Assembly: GCA_965657645.1 (NCBI GenBank)
Contig: CBFHOS010000003.1
Location: 44,699-108,698, forward strand
DNA length: 64,000 nucleotides
From: CBFHOS01 sp965657645
GTDB lineage: Bacteria > Pseudomonadota > Alphaproteobacteria > Puniceispirillales > Puniceispirillaceae
Direction of reading: 5' to 3'
Shown: piece by piece, positions 50,932-60,038 of the stretch
How positions within the stretch are numbered: the first letter of the stretch is position 1
Layout of the letters: each line of letters opens with the position of its first letter
Program-made: the position numbers and the translations under genes
The notes under the pieces: model-generated
The model's input: only the letters and a program-made list of their open reading frames with translations
What the model was told of the DNA's origin: nothing
Databases searched by the model: none

Positions 50932-52803
50932 ATGAGCGTGAACACCACAAATAAAGATCCACAGCAAGCCAGCCCCGCAACGGGCAAGCCGCGCGCTAGT
51001 GGTGATAGCCGGGTGATCCTGCGCCGTATCTGGGATGGGTGGGTTCGCATCTATCTTGGGCGTTTGATCGGTGCGTTTGTGTTGATGGCCGTGGTCGCGG
51101 GGTCGGCGGCGGCCTATCCGTTGCTCACCAAATATATCTTTAACGCGCTTGCGGATGGCCGCGCCACGGATGTTATCTGGATGGCCCCCCCCGTTATAAT
51201 TGTGCTGTCATTGGTCAAGGGCGTTGCTTTATTTGCCCAGACTATACAGGTGAACGCGCTGGCGCTTCGGGTCACGACCGATCTTCAAAAAGACATGGCG
51301 AAAAGCCTGATCGAGGCTGATCTGGCGGTGGTTACGCGCGAACCGGCGGGTGCCTTTATGTCACGGATCATGAACGACCTTAACCTTGTCCGCGAGGCCT
51401 TTGTCCGCCTTGCCAACAATCTCGTCCGTGATGCGTTGACGGTCATTGTTCTGATCGGGGCGATGTTGTGGCTTGATTGGCTGATGACGATTATCGTGCT
51501 GGCAGTGTACCCGTTAGCGATGCAGCCGATTATCAAGATCGGCAATCGCCAGCGCAAAGCATCCGGTAATTTACAAACGCATATGGAAAGCGTGACATCG
51601 CTTTTGGCCGAGACCTTGCAAGGCACACGTATGGTAAAGGCCTACCAGCTGGAAAAAAGCGAGATTGGCCGCACCCGCACTGCGTTTGATGGGTTGTATG
51701 ACCGGCTTGTCGGGCTGTTGACCGGCCGTGCCAAGATTGATCCGATACTCGAGGTTGTTGGCGGTGTTGCGGTTGGCGGTGTTGTTGCGCTGGCTGGATG
51801 GCGTGTGGCGAATGGCATGATGCAGGTCGGTGATGTGATTGCCTTTATCACCACTTTGATTTTGCTGGTCCAGCCAATCCGCGGCATTGGTACTTTGAAT
51901 GCGGTAACCCAAGAGGCGCTTGCGGCGGCGGATCGTATTTTAACCTTGCTCGATATCCCGCGCCAGATTGCCGATAAGGACGGGGCCAAGCCGTTGGTTA
52001 TTTCTAAGGGCGAGATTGTTTTTGATCGGGTTGGTTTTGTGTATGCCAAGCCAAATGATGATAAGCCAAATGATGATAAGCCAAATGACGGTAAGGCTGA
52101 TGAGGCTAGCAATGTGGCTGTTGATGATCTCAGTTTTACCGCCAAGGCCGGTCAGACGATTGCGCTGGTTGGGCCGAGCGGGGCGGGCAAAACATCGGTG
52201 ATTAATCTACTGCCACGGTTCTTTGATGTGACGTCGGGCACAATCAGCATTGATGGCCAAGCAATTGACGGCGTGACGCTGGATTCGTTGCGGGCAGGGG
52301 TGGCACTGGTTAGTCAAGATGCGGTTTTGTTTGATGATACGATTGCCGCCAATATTGCCTTTGGTCGGTCCGATGCAACACGCGCGGACATCGAAGCCGC
52401 GGCGAAATCGGCGGCGGCGCATGATTTTATCATGGAATTGGCGAATGGGTATGACACGCCGGTTGGTGCGATGGGTAATCGGTTGTCGGGCGGCCAGCGC
52501 CAGCGTATTTCAATTGCCCGCGCGATGCTAAAAGATGCGCCGATTCTATTGCTGGACGAGGCCACAGCGGCGCTTGATGCGCGTTCGGAAAAGCAGGTTC
52601 AAGATGCATTATCGCGCTTGCAAAAGGGCCGGACAACGCTGGTCGTGGCGCACCGCCTAGCGACAATCCGTGACGCTGATCATATTCTGGTGATGGAAAA
52701 TGGCCGGATTAGTGAGGCTGGAGACCATGATACGCTCATTGCCAATGACGGGCTCTATGCGCGCCTCTGCCAATTACAATTTCTGGGTGATGAACAGCCG
52801 TAA
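50932..52803 (+). CDS. MsbA-like ABC exporter with inserted repeats
   Basis: 623-residue half-transporter: six transmembrane helices (about residues 40-330) then one nucleotide-binding domain. Walker A GPSGAGKTS near 418, Q-loop VSQDAVLFDD, signature LSGGQRQRISIARAML, Walker B LLLDEATAALD and switch His in VVAHRLATI. Probably flips lipid A-core or another lipid across the inner membrane; the context next to a GT9 gene supports this. Between the A-loop (GFVYAK) and AVDDLSF lies an inserted KPNDD-KPNDD-KPNDG-KADEA stretch coded by 15-bp repeats, longer than the usual short loop here. Confidence 0.9.
   Translation: MSVNTTNKDPQQASPATGKPRASGDSRVILRRIWDGWVRIYLGRLIGAFVLMAVVAGSAAAYPLLTKYIFNALADGRATDVIWMAPPVIIVLSLVKGVALFAQTIQVNALALRVTTDLQKDMAKSLIEADLAVVTREPAGAFMSRIMNDLNLVREAFVRLANNLVRDALTVIVLIGAMLWLDWLMTIIVLAVYPLAMQPIIKIGNRQRKASGNLQTHMESVTSLLAETLQGTRMVKAYQLEKSEIGRTRTAFDGLYDRLVGLLTGRAKIDPILEVVGGVAVGGVVALAGWRVANGMMQVGDVIAFITTLILLVQPIRGIGTLNAVTQEALAAADRILTLLDIPRQIADKDGAKPLVISKGEIVFDRVGFVYAKPNDDKPNDDKPNDGKADEASNVAVDDLSFTAKAGQTIALVGPSGAGKTSVINLLPRFFDVTSGTISIDGQAIDGVTLDSLRAGVALVSQDAVLFDDTIAANIAFGRSDATRADIEAAAKSAAAHDFIMELANGYDTPVGAMGNRLSGGQRQRISIARAMLKDAPILLLDEATAALDARSEKQVQDALSRLQKGRTTLVVAHRLATIRDADHILVMENGRISEAGDHDTLIANDGLYARLCQLQFLGDEQP
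52048..52107. repeat. 15-bp tandem repeats in frame within the ABC exporter gene
   Basis: Units AAGCCAAATGATGAT at 52048 and 52063 are identical. The third (52078) has two changes and the fourth (52093) is degenerate. They code for Lys-Pro-Asn-Asp-Asp pentads inside the first beta-sheet loop of the nucleotide-binding domain. Confidence 0.9.
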
Positions 52804-52814
52804 TGTCAGCTGTT

Positions 52815-52846
52815 AAATGAGTGTGGGCGGTTAAAAACACCCATGC
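52815..52846. terminator. Hairpin between convergent genes
   Basis: GAGTGTGGG and CCCATGCTC (about 52818-52848) can pair over nine positions with two G-U pairs and a loop of about 12 nt. The loop is A-rich but no T-run follows. It may separate the ABC exporter gene from the convergent phosphatase gene. Confidence 0.35.
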
Positions 52847-52857
52847 TCGAAGGCCAG

Positions 52858-53517
52858 CTACTCGCGTCTGAGAATGGTATCGGTGAGGCGGATGGCCCAC
52901 CCTTTTGCTTGGAAATTGCGTTTGACCTCTTCAGGGTCATAGACGTTATCCACCCAATCAAAAAAGGCCATGCCCTGATCTTCATAAGGGAAATAGGCGG
53001 CAAAGAATGCGTCCAATAGGCCGGTTTTGGCCTGTTTGACATGACCATATTTCCACGCCAATTGCTGGGCGGCTTCGCGGGCTGGCTTTTTCTCGACAAT
53101 CAGAACATATAAGGCCGACATGAGCCCGGCTCTATCGGCGCCTGATTTGCAATGCATCAAGGCCGGTAATTGGGCTTCTTCAAACAGAGCTTTGGTGGCA
53201 TGAAGCATGGCTTTATCTGGTGCGGCGCGTGATCTAGCGGTGAAATCCAACAGGGTAATGCCTGCTGTCTCACAGGCTTCTGCCTCTAATTGCCAGCCAC
53301 CATCACTGCGCGGACCCCGCAGATTGATGATCGTTTTGATGCCGTCACGACCAGCCTCAAGAACCCGTCCCGGGCTTGGCTGATTGCTTCGCCACATGCC
53401 CGGCGCAATCTCGTGCTTGTTATGCCAGTAATAGCGCAAAAAGCCGTGATCTTTGAAAATGAGCTCTAGCCAGTCCTTGGCCCCGCGCCGTTGACCTTTA
53501 GGGGCGCGGAAACTCAT
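52858..53517 (-). CDS. Dual-specificity/tyrosine phosphatase family protein
   Basis: 219 residues. The phosphatase loop CX5R is HCKSGADRAG (C123, R129), preceded by PGMWRSNQPSPGRVLEAGRDGIKTIINLRG, a start seen in DSP-like phosphatases of Gram-negative bacteria. The likely general acid Asp91 is in LLDFTARS. It is cytoplasmic with no export signal. It starts at the pmbA stop (ATGA overlap), so the two are co-translated, and it ends convergent with the ABC exporter gene. The substrate is unknown; an envelope lipid or sugar phosphate role is only suggested by location. Confidence 0.87.
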   Translation of the reverse strand: MSFRAPKGQRRGAKDWLELIFKDHGFLRYYWHNKHEIAPGMWRSNQPSPGRVLEAGRDGIKTIINLRGPRSDGGWQLEAEACETAGITLLDFTARSRAAPDKAMLHATKALFEEAQLPALMHCKSGADRAGLMSALYVLIVEKKPAREAAQQLAWKYGHVKQAKTGLLDAFFAAYFPYEDQGMAFFDWVDNVYDPEEVKRNFQAKGWAIRLTDTILRRE

Positions 53518-54854
53518 GCGCCAGCGACCATCATGCCATCAACCCGCAATGACGGCGCGGCAGTGCTTTTACGCATATCAATATCATCAGCAGGGGTGAT
53601 CGCCATAAACATATCCTTAAGATTGCTGGCAATAGTGGCCTCGGCAACCGGATGGACGATCTCGCCATTGCTGATCCAGAAACCGGCGGCACCACGGCTG
53701 TAATCACCAGTGATCATATCAACCGAGCTTCCCATCATTTCGGTGACAAGAAAGCCCTCTTCAATATCGGCAATCATCTCGGCGATTGGGATGGTGCCGT
53801 TTTCCAGATAGAAATTACTGGTGCTTGGCGATGGCGCACTGCCCATGCCGCGGCTTGCATTGCCAGTTGAGCTTAGCCCAAGTTTGGTCGCCGAGGCGAT
53901 GTCGAGGAACCAGCCTTGCAAGACCCCATCCTTGACCATTTCGCGGCGAGATACTGCAAGGCCTTCGCCATCAAACAAACGTGATCCCATACCGCGAGGG
54001 CGCAGTGGATCATCGACAAAGGTAAGACCGGCGGCGGCAATCTGCTCGCCCATCTTATCTTTAAGAAAACTGGTGCCACGGGCAATCGCCGCGCCATTAA
54101 TCGCACCGGCAAGGGTGCCGACAAGAGAGGCGGAAACGCGCTTGTCATAAATAACCGGATAGGCACCTGTCGGCGGCTTTTTCGCACCAAGACGGGCTAG
54201 CGTGCGCTGTGCCGCGCTATTGCCGATGTCTTCTGGCTTGTCCATGTCTTCGGCAAACACCGCAGAGCTATAATCATAGTCACGTTCCATAACGCCGTCT
54301 TGCTCGGCAATCACAACGGCAGAAACGCCATGTGACGACCGCTTGTAATCGGCGGCAAAGCCATTGCTGGTCGCGATCAAAATATTCACCACCCCATGGC
54401 TGGCGGAGCCACCCTCGGTATTGGTGATGCCGTCATGTGATAGGGCGGCGGCCTCGGCGGTGCGGGCATGCTCGGTCAATTCACTAACACTCGGCACGGT
54501 GTCATCATAGATTTCCAGATTGGGGATCGTGGTCGCAATTTCGCTGGCCTCGGCCAAACGTGCGTATGGATCCTCTGGGGCAATGCGCGCCATAGCAACG
54601 GCGCGTGCGGCCAATTCTTTGATATTGTCGCTATCAAGCTGGCTGGTGGAAATAGAGGCACTGCGCTGGCCAACAAAGACTCGCAATCCGGCGTCATAAT
54701 CTTCTGATCGTTCGCTGGACTCTACTTTGCCGTGGCGCAGGCTAACAGATGTGCCCTCGCCGCGTGCTAGAATGGCATCAGCCCCATCAGCGCCAGCCGA
54801 TTTGGCCGCATCGAGGAGTTCGGAAATAAGGGATTGTTCATTGCTTTTCATCAT
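53514..54854 (-). CDS. pmbA: PmbA/TldE metalloprotease-complex protein
   Basis: 446 residues, partner of TldD in the heterodimeric TldD/E protease that matures peptide antibiotics and clears unfolded peptides. N-terminal substrate domain with ARGEGTSVSLRHGKVESSERS, C-terminal domain with GMGSRLFDGEGLAVSRREMVKDG and a final SIDMITGDYSRGAAGFWI-like segment. It lacks the HExxxH zinc motif, as expected for the TldE subunit. The matching tldD gene lies 7 kb away at 61.3-62.8 kb. Confidence 0.92.
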   Translation of the reverse strand: MMKSNEQSLISELLDAAKSAGADGADAILARGEGTSVSLRHGKVESSERSEDYDAGLRVFVGQRSASISTSQLDSDNIKELAARAVAMARIAPEDPYARLAEASEIATTIPNLEIYDDTVPSVSELTEHARTAEAAALSHDGITNTEGGSASHGVVNILIATSNGFAADYKRSSHGVSAVVIAEQDGVMERDYDYSSAVFAEDMDKPEDIGNSAAQRTLARLGAKKPPTGAYPVIYDKRVSASLVGTLAGAINGAAIARGTSFLKDKMGEQIAAAGLTFVDDPLRPRGMGSRLFDGEGLAVSRREMVKDGVLQGWFLDIASATKLGLSSTGNASRGMGSAPSPSTSNFYLENGTIPIAEMIADIEEGFLVTEMMGSSVDMITGDYSRGAAGFWISNGEIVHPVAEATIASNLKDMFMAITPADDIDMRKSTAAPSLRVDGMMVAGA

Positions 54855-54995
54855 CTTCTTGAAATAGCCCGCACTGGTGTGAATTTCAACACCTGCCTAT
54901 CTGTTAATATAACCAATTCTCATAATCTGACGTTGCCGCCAACAAAGCGCGGACATATCCTTGAAAGGCGGGGGCCTTGCGGTTATAACCCACGC

Positions 54996-55946
54996 ATGGC
55001 TTATAAGATTTTCATCGATGGTGGGGCTGGCACGACTGGCCTTCAGGTTTTAGACCGGCTAGCGGCGCATCCTAATGTCGAGGCGGTGCGTCTTAGTGAC
55101 GATTTGCGCAAGGATGATGCGGCGCGGCGTGACATGATGGCGGCGTCTGATCTGGCTATTTTGTGTTTGCCAGATGACGCGGCGATTGTTGCGGCAGAAA
55201 TGGCCGACGCGGTTGGCACGCGGGTAATTGATGCGTCGTCGGCGCACCGGACCCATGTTGATTGGTGTTATGGTTTTGCCGAATTGGCGTCTGGCCAGCG
55301 TGATAAAATTGCGACGGCCCAGCGGATTACAAATCCTGGCTGTTATCCAACCGGGTTTTTGGCCCTCGTGCGGCCGCTGGTTGATGCTGGTATTATTGCC
55401 CCTGAGGCAAGCCTAACCACGCCGGCGATTTCTGGGTATAGCGGCGGCGGTAACGCGATGATCAACCGTCATGAAGCCGGTGAATTGCCTGCGCATGGCA
55501 GTTATGGCGTGTCTCTGACGCATAAACATTTGCCGGAAATGGCGCATTATTCTGGATTGACCACACCGCCGATTTTCATGCCAGCGGTTGGTAACTTCTA
55601 TGCTGGTATGCTGGTTCATCTGCCGCTTCATCGCGCCCAGTTGGAAAAATCAGCAAGCGCGAATGATCTCTATGATATTCTGGCGGCGCATTATGCGGGG
55701 GCATCTTTGGTCCAGATGGGCGCGGATGCGGCGAATGATGCGAGCGCTCTGGCGGGGACTGGATTGCTCGCGGCGGATGCGCTGGCTGGTCAAAACAATA
55801 TGGAATTATTCGTTTTCGATAATCCCGCATCAGGCCAGTTCTGGTTAACCGCGCGTCTGGATAACCTTGGTAAAGGCGCGTCTGGTGCGGCGGTACAGAA
55901 TATGAACCTTGCCCTTGGGCTTGGTGAAACTGACGGTCTTGGCTAG
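54996..55946 (+). CDS. argC: N-acetyl-gamma-glutamyl-phosphate reductase (type 2)
   Basis: Third step of arginine synthesis, NADPH-dependent. 316 residues from the ATG at 54996, the family start MAYKIFIDGGAGTTGLQVLDRL; an upstream in-frame opening at 54834 overlaps pmbA and is rejected. The nucleotide motif DGGAGTTG is at 8-15, and the catalytic Cys116 is in NPGCYPTGFLAL. A His/Gly-rich GYSGGGNAMI follows. The length fits the short type-2 ArgC. It is followed after 8 bp by the unassigned GGCT-like gene. Confidence 0.93.
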   Translation: MAYKIFIDGGAGTTGLQVLDRLAAHPNVEAVRLSDDLRKDDAARRDMMAASDLAILCLPDDAAIVAAEMADAVGTRVIDASSAHRTHVDWCYGFAELASGQRDKIATAQRITNPGCYPTGFLALVRPLVDAGIIAPEASLTTPAISGYSGGGNAMINRHEAGELPAHGSYGVSLTHKHLPEMAHYSGLTTPPIFMPAVGNFYAGMLVHLPLHRAQLEKSASANDLYDILAAHYAGASLVQMGADAANDASALAGTGLLAADALAGQNNMELFVFDNPASGQFWLTARLDNLGKGASGAAVQNMNLALGLGETDGLG

Positions 55947-55954
55947 GCCGCTCG

Positions 55955-56755
55955 ATGACACGCTTTGATCACGATCGCTATTTGCCCATCCAAAGTGAAC
56001 TTGATCGTGCATTCGACTATCCCTACGAGGCCCCAAGCGGCGCATTTGTGTTTACCAATGGCGGGCTAGCACCGCTTGAAGACGCGTCTATTTTATCGGG
56101 ACGCACAGCGGTTTTGTCGGTGGGGTCAAACCGTGCGCCGGTGCAATTGCGCCGCAAATTCGGTGATGCGGCGGTCATTCCCATGACACCGGCAATACTG
56201 CATGATTGCGATATTGTCCATGCCGCCATGCTTGGCTATTACGGCGCGGTTCCCGCGACTGCCTTTGCGTCAAAGGGATGTGATGTCTCGTTGAACGTGG
56301 CGTGGCTGGATGATCAACAGCTTGTCCATATGCACCGCACCGAGGCGCTAGGTGTGGCCTATGATTATGTGGAATTGAATGCGGGGAGTGTCAGCCATTT
56401 GCCGGTTTCGGAGGCTGGCGGTGATATCGTTCCGGCAACGCAAATAATATACGGCTATAATGCCCGCAGTGGGGTTTTGGATCTGGGCGCTGGCAAACCG
56501 GCTGGCCTAGCAACCATTCCGGCCACTAACCGCACTAACAAAAGCCTGTCACAGCATGAAGCGGCGACACTTGTGCGCCAATTAACCGGCCATGATGATG
56601 ACCGGCCTATGGATGTGTTTATTGCCGACATGCAGGGCGATCGCGCGGCGCGGGATGCAATCATCGCGACCTTGGCCAATCATGCGTTGTTTGATGATAA
56701 CCCACCATGGCGAATTGTGCCGGTATCGCTGGATGATGTTGAGGCGTTTTTATAG
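55955..56755 (+). CDS. Unassigned protein with GGCT-like motif
   Basis: 266 residues, not confidently named. After about 45 residues the segment TAVLSVGSNRAPVQLRRKFG resembles the substrate loop of gamma-glutamylcyclotransferase/AIG2-fold proteins (which have YGSNL), and LVHMHRTEALGVAYDYVEL could carry the catalytic Glu of that fold. The C-terminal half (LTGHDDDRPMDVFIADMQGDRAARDAIIATL) is helical and unlike ChaC. No signal peptide. It lies 8 bp after argC and may be co-transcribed. A role in gamma-glutamyl or glutamate-derived chemistry would fit argC but is speculation. Confidence 0.7.
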   Translation: MTRFDHDRYLPIQSELDRAFDYPYEAPSGAFVFTNGGLAPLEDASILSGRTAVLSVGSNRAPVQLRRKFGDAAVIPMTPAILHDCDIVHAAMLGYYGAVPATAFASKGCDVSLNVAWLDDQQLVHMHRTEALGVAYDYVELNAGSVSHLPVSEAGGDIVPATQIIYGYNARSGVLDLGAGKPAGLATIPATNRTNKSLSQHEAATLVRQLTGHDDDRPMDVFIADMQGDRAARDAIIATLANHALFDDNPPWRIVPVSLDDVEAFL

Positions 56756-56761
56756 GTGCGG

Positions 56762-57718
56762 TTAACCTGCTTTGAGGATCTGGTCGATAATCAAGCCAAG
56801 GGTTAACAGCAAGCCAGCATTGCGGTTGGATTTGAACAATAGGGCGGCACCGGCTGGATCATCGGCGCGTAATTTTGTGATCTGCCACGTCAAATGCACC
56901 GCCATCCCGCCAAGGCCGAGGATCCAATACCCAACGCCGCTATGCAAATATATTCCCGCACCGATTAATGCCACCGCGATAATAAAGGCAATGGCCGTAC
57001 CCATAATCAAATTCTGGCCGAGGCCCAGTGCCGAAGATTTCACCCCGACAATTGCGTCATCGGCTAGATCCTGAACCGCGTATATGGTGTCATAGCCAAA
57101 CACCCACGCCACAGTGCCAGCGTAAATCATCCAGATTTCAACAGTCGGCCAATCACCATAGACTGCCGCCCATCCAAGTGGCACGCCCCAGCTAAAGGTG
57201 AGGCCCAGCACAAATTGTGGCCAATAGGTAACGCGTTTGGCAAGCGGGTAGATGATGATCAAGGGCAATGAGGCAATGCCGACTAGCCAAGCGCCATAGG
57301 GTAATTGCAACAGGACATACAAACCGATCACGCATAATAGTGCGAGGAATATCAATGCTTGGAATAGTGACACGGTTCCGGCGGCAAGCGGGCGGATGCT
57401 GGTCCGTGCGACCTTAAGATCAATACGGCGATCCCACATATCATTCACCACACAGCCACCGCCGCGCATAACCACGGCGCCTAGCATGAATAGCAACATC
57501 AGGCGACCCATCTCGGCTGGGTTCGGGGCGGCTAGCGGGATAATCCACCAAGCCGGCAATAATAATAGCCACCATCCAATCGGCCGATCGAATCTGGCGA
57601 GATAGACATAGGAATGCAATGGCCGCGGTAGATGGTGCCACCAGCCATTAAGGCGGATGTCACTTTGGCCATGCATCGGGCTTGGCGCGTTAGGGTCATG
57701 TTGATCGCGGTTAACCAT
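56762..57718 (-). CDS. ubiA: 4-hydroxybenzoate polyprenyltransferase
   Basis: Prenylates 4-hydroxybenzoate in ubiquinone synthesis at the inner membrane. 318 residues from the ATG at 57718 (a GTG at 57724 is an alternative). About eight to nine hydrophobic helices. The first Asp-rich motif is NDMWDRRIDLKVARTSIRPLAAG, the second AVQDLADDAIVGVKSSALGLG. The loop WPQFVLGLTFSWGVPLGWAA is typical. With coq7 at 30 kb it marks an intact ubiquinone route. It is divergent from rsmE, and its start region carries a small TCACTC/GAGTGA hairpin. Confidence 0.93.
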   Translation of the reverse strand: MVNRDQHDPNAPSPMHGQSDIRLNGWWHHLPRPLHSYVYLARFDRPIGWWLLLLPAWWIIPLAAPNPAEMGRLMLLFMLGAVVMRGGGCVVNDMWDRRIDLKVARTSIRPLAAGTVSLFQALIFLALLCVIGLYVLLQLPYGAWLVGIASLPLIIIYPLAKRVTYWPQFVLGLTFSWGVPLGWAAVYGDWPTVEIWMIYAGTVAWVFGYDTIYAVQDLADDAIVGVKSSALGLGQNLIMGTAIAFIIAVALIGAGIYLHSGVGYWILGLGGMAVHLTWQITKLRADDPAGAALLFKSNRNAGLLLTLGLIIDQILKAG

Positions 57719-57849
57719 GCTCACTCATACCCCGAGTGATTGCCGCGCGACAAGGTGATTTGACGAGGGTTGTGTGGGGCGTAAAATTTCGGCTGATCTG
57801 GGGTTAAACGGTGATTGAAAATCAAATGGTGGCGGATTAGAACAGGGAG

Positions 57850-58611
57850 ATGAGCAAAAGCCCCGAAAAAGCACGCCTCTATGTAGAGGACGATCTTGCC
57901 CACGGCCTATCAATATCGCCGAGCAAAGATCAGATGCATTATTTGATGACGGTCATGCGGGGCGAGGCCGGTGATCATGTCTTGCTATTTAACGGACGTG
58001 ATGGTGAATGGCGGGCGGCGATCAATCCGACTGGCAAGAAAACATGCGTCCTTGCGGTTGAGGCGATAACCCGTCCACAAAGTGCTAGCCCTGATGCATG
58101 GCTGTTATTTGCGCCGGTGAAAAAGGCGCGGTTGGATTTTATCGCGCAAAAGGCATCGGAGATGGGGGCAAGCCGGATTTGGCCAGTGCAGACCGACTAT
58201 TGCCAAGTCTCGCGGGTGAATGACAATCGGCTGGCGGCGAATGCGATCGAGGCGGCCGAGCAAACCGAGCGTCTCGATATTGCCCACATCATGGATTTCA
58301 CCCCCTTGTCGATGGCCCTAGATGCGCTAGACGCCGAAGATGATGGCCGTTTGTTAATCTGGTGCGACGAGGATAGCGCCGGTATGCCAGCGCTAAATGC
58401 GATTGACGCGATGAAGGCGCATCCAAAGCCACAAAAGGTTGCAATTTTGATTGGTCCAGAAGGCGGTTTTTCAGAAACCGAACGATTGCGCCTTTCAGCA
58501 CTTCAAAATTGTTTGAAAGTTTCTCTGGGACCGCGCATATTGCGTGCAGACACTGCGGTCATTGCAGCCCTTGCCTGTTATCAATCTGTTTGGGGCGACT
58601 GGCCGTCCTAA
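57850..58611 (+). CDS. rsmE: 16S rRNA (uracil(1498)-N3)-methyltransferase
   Basis: SPOUT methyltransferase acting on U1498 of 16S rRNA. 253 residues. N-terminal PUA-like domain (LYVEDDLAHGLSISPSKDQMHYLMTVMR), then FAPVKKARLDFIAQKASEMGASRIWPV, and the knot region LIGPEGGFSETERLRLSAL with LGPRILRADTAVIAALAC. A length near 250 is normal. Divergent from ubiA across 131 bp. It is followed by gshA after 62 bp. Confidence 0.95.
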   Translation: MSKSPEKARLYVEDDLAHGLSISPSKDQMHYLMTVMRGEAGDHVLLFNGRDGEWRAAINPTGKKTCVLAVEAITRPQSASPDAWLLFAPVKKARLDFIAQKASEMGASRIWPVQTDYCQVSRVNDNRLAANAIEAAEQTERLDIAHIMDFTPLSMALDALDAEDDGRLLIWCDEDSAGMPALNAIDAMKAHPKPQKVAILIGPEGGFSETERLRLSALQNCLKVSLGPRILRADTAVIAALACYQSVWGDWPS

Positions 58612-58673
58612 TATTTTTCTAATGTCTCAACTGCTCTTTAATCCGGCTCATGGCCGCTCGACAGGTATGTGGA

Positions 58674-60038
58674 ATGACACAAGACATGGCTTCTAGCCTC
58701 ACTAAACAACAGATGATCGACTGGGTTGCCTCTGGTGAGAGCGCCGCCGCCGATTGGAAGATTGGTACTGAGCACGAGAAATTCCTGTTTCATCGCGCAG
58801 ATAACACGCCCGTGGCCTATGATGGCCCAAACGGCATTGGTGTCTTGCTGACCAATCTTCTCGCCGAAATTGGGCCAGACGCCAATCCGATTACCGAGCA
58901 AGGCAAGATCATTGGCCTAACCGATGGTGCCGGTGGATCGGTTACGCTGGAGCCGGGTGGACAGCTGGAATTATCTGGTGCACCGCTGGCTAATCTGCAT
59001 GAAACCTGTGCCGAGACCGGTCGCCACCTTGCCCATATGCGCACCGTTGCAGGGGCGTTGGATATCGGCATGCTGGGTATTGGCTATCATCCGACAGCGC
59101 GGCGTGAAGATATCTCGTTCATGCCCAAAGGCCGCTATAAAATCATGAGCGCACACATGCCAAAGGTCGGAACACTCGGCCTTGATATGATGCTTCGTTC
59201 CTGTACGGTTCAGGTTAATCTGGATTATAGCAGTGAGGCGGATATGCGCCGCAAATTCCGCACCTCATTGGCATTACAGCCAGTGGCCACAGCGTTGTTC
59301 GCCAATTCACCATTTAAAGATGGTGCGCTCTCGGGGCTGGTATCTACACGGGCGCAGGCATGGACCGATACGGATAATGCGCGGTGCGGGGTTCCGGCCT
59401 GTGTGTTTGATCCTGCATTCGGCTATGAACAATGGATTGATTATATCTTGAATGTGCCGATGTATTTCCTGTATCGCGGCGGTGAATATCTGGATGTTGC
59501 GGGCCTGTCTTTTGCTGATTTCATGCGTGGAGAGTTACCCGGCTTTGAGGGTGAAACTCCAACAATGGCCGATTTTGAAGATCACATTACAACCGCTTTT
59601 CCGGAGGTGCGGCTCAAGAAATTCCTTGAAATGCGCGGTGCTGATAGCGGCTCTTGGGCGAATATTTGCGCCTTGCCAGCGTTCTGGGTCGGGCTTTTAT
59701 ATGATAACGAATCACTGGAGCAGGCGGCCGCATTAGCGTCTGATATTACCGCCGATGACGTTATGCAGGCCCGCCTAGATGTGTCAAAAGACGGATTGGG
59801 TGCAAAGCTTGGCAATCATGATATGTATCGGCTTGCGGCAAGTCTGGTTGATATTGCGGGCGCTGGATTGCGCCGCCGCGGCCTGTTGGGCGAGAGCGGC
59901 AATGATGAGAGCCAGTATTTATCGCCGGTGCGTGATGTAATCGAACAACGCCAAACACCAGCCGATATGTTGCGCGCCCGTCTTGAAGGCGAGTGGGGCG
60001 GCGATATTACCAAAGTGTTCGCGAGCAATTCCTATTAA
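58674..60038 (+). CDS. gshA: Glutamate-cysteine ligase (plant-type)
   Basis: First step of glutathione synthesis: joins Glu and Cys with ATP. 454 residues, the alphaproteobacterial/plant class, not related in sequence to E. coli GshA. Motifs: the catalytic segment GTEHEKFLFHRADN near residue 31 and MLGIGYHPTARREDISFMPKGRYKIMSAHMP with the conserved disulfide-poor core, then MLRSCTVQVNLDYSSEADMRRKF. The ATG at 58674 (or 58686) is preferred; the frame also starts at 58650. It is 62 bp after rsmE. Its stop begins a 17-19-bp tandem repeat. Confidence 0.93.
   Translation: MTQDMASSLTKQQMIDWVASGESAAADWKIGTEHEKFLFHRADNTPVAYDGPNGIGVLLTNLLAEIGPDANPITEQGKIIGLTDGAGGSVTLEPGGQLELSGAPLANLHETCAETGRHLAHMRTVAGALDIGMLGIGYHPTARREDISFMPKGRYKIMSAHMPKVGTLGLDMMLRSCTVQVNLDYSSEADMRRKFRTSLALQPVATALFANSPFKDGALSGLVSTRAQAWTDTDNARCGVPACVFDPAFGYEQWIDYILNVPMYFLYRGGEYLDVAGLSFADFMRGELPGFEGETPTMADFEDHITTAFPEVRLKKFLEMRGADSGSWANICALPAFWVGLLYDNESLEQAAALASDITADDVMQARLDVSKDGLGAKLGNHDMYRLAASLVDIAGAGLRRRGLLGESGNDESQYLSPVRDVIEQRQTPADMLRARLEGEWGGDITKVFASNSY

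Noticed and set aside
54834..54995. Extended argC start at 54834
   Set aside because: It would overlap pmbA, and the conserved ArgC N-terminus begins at 54996.
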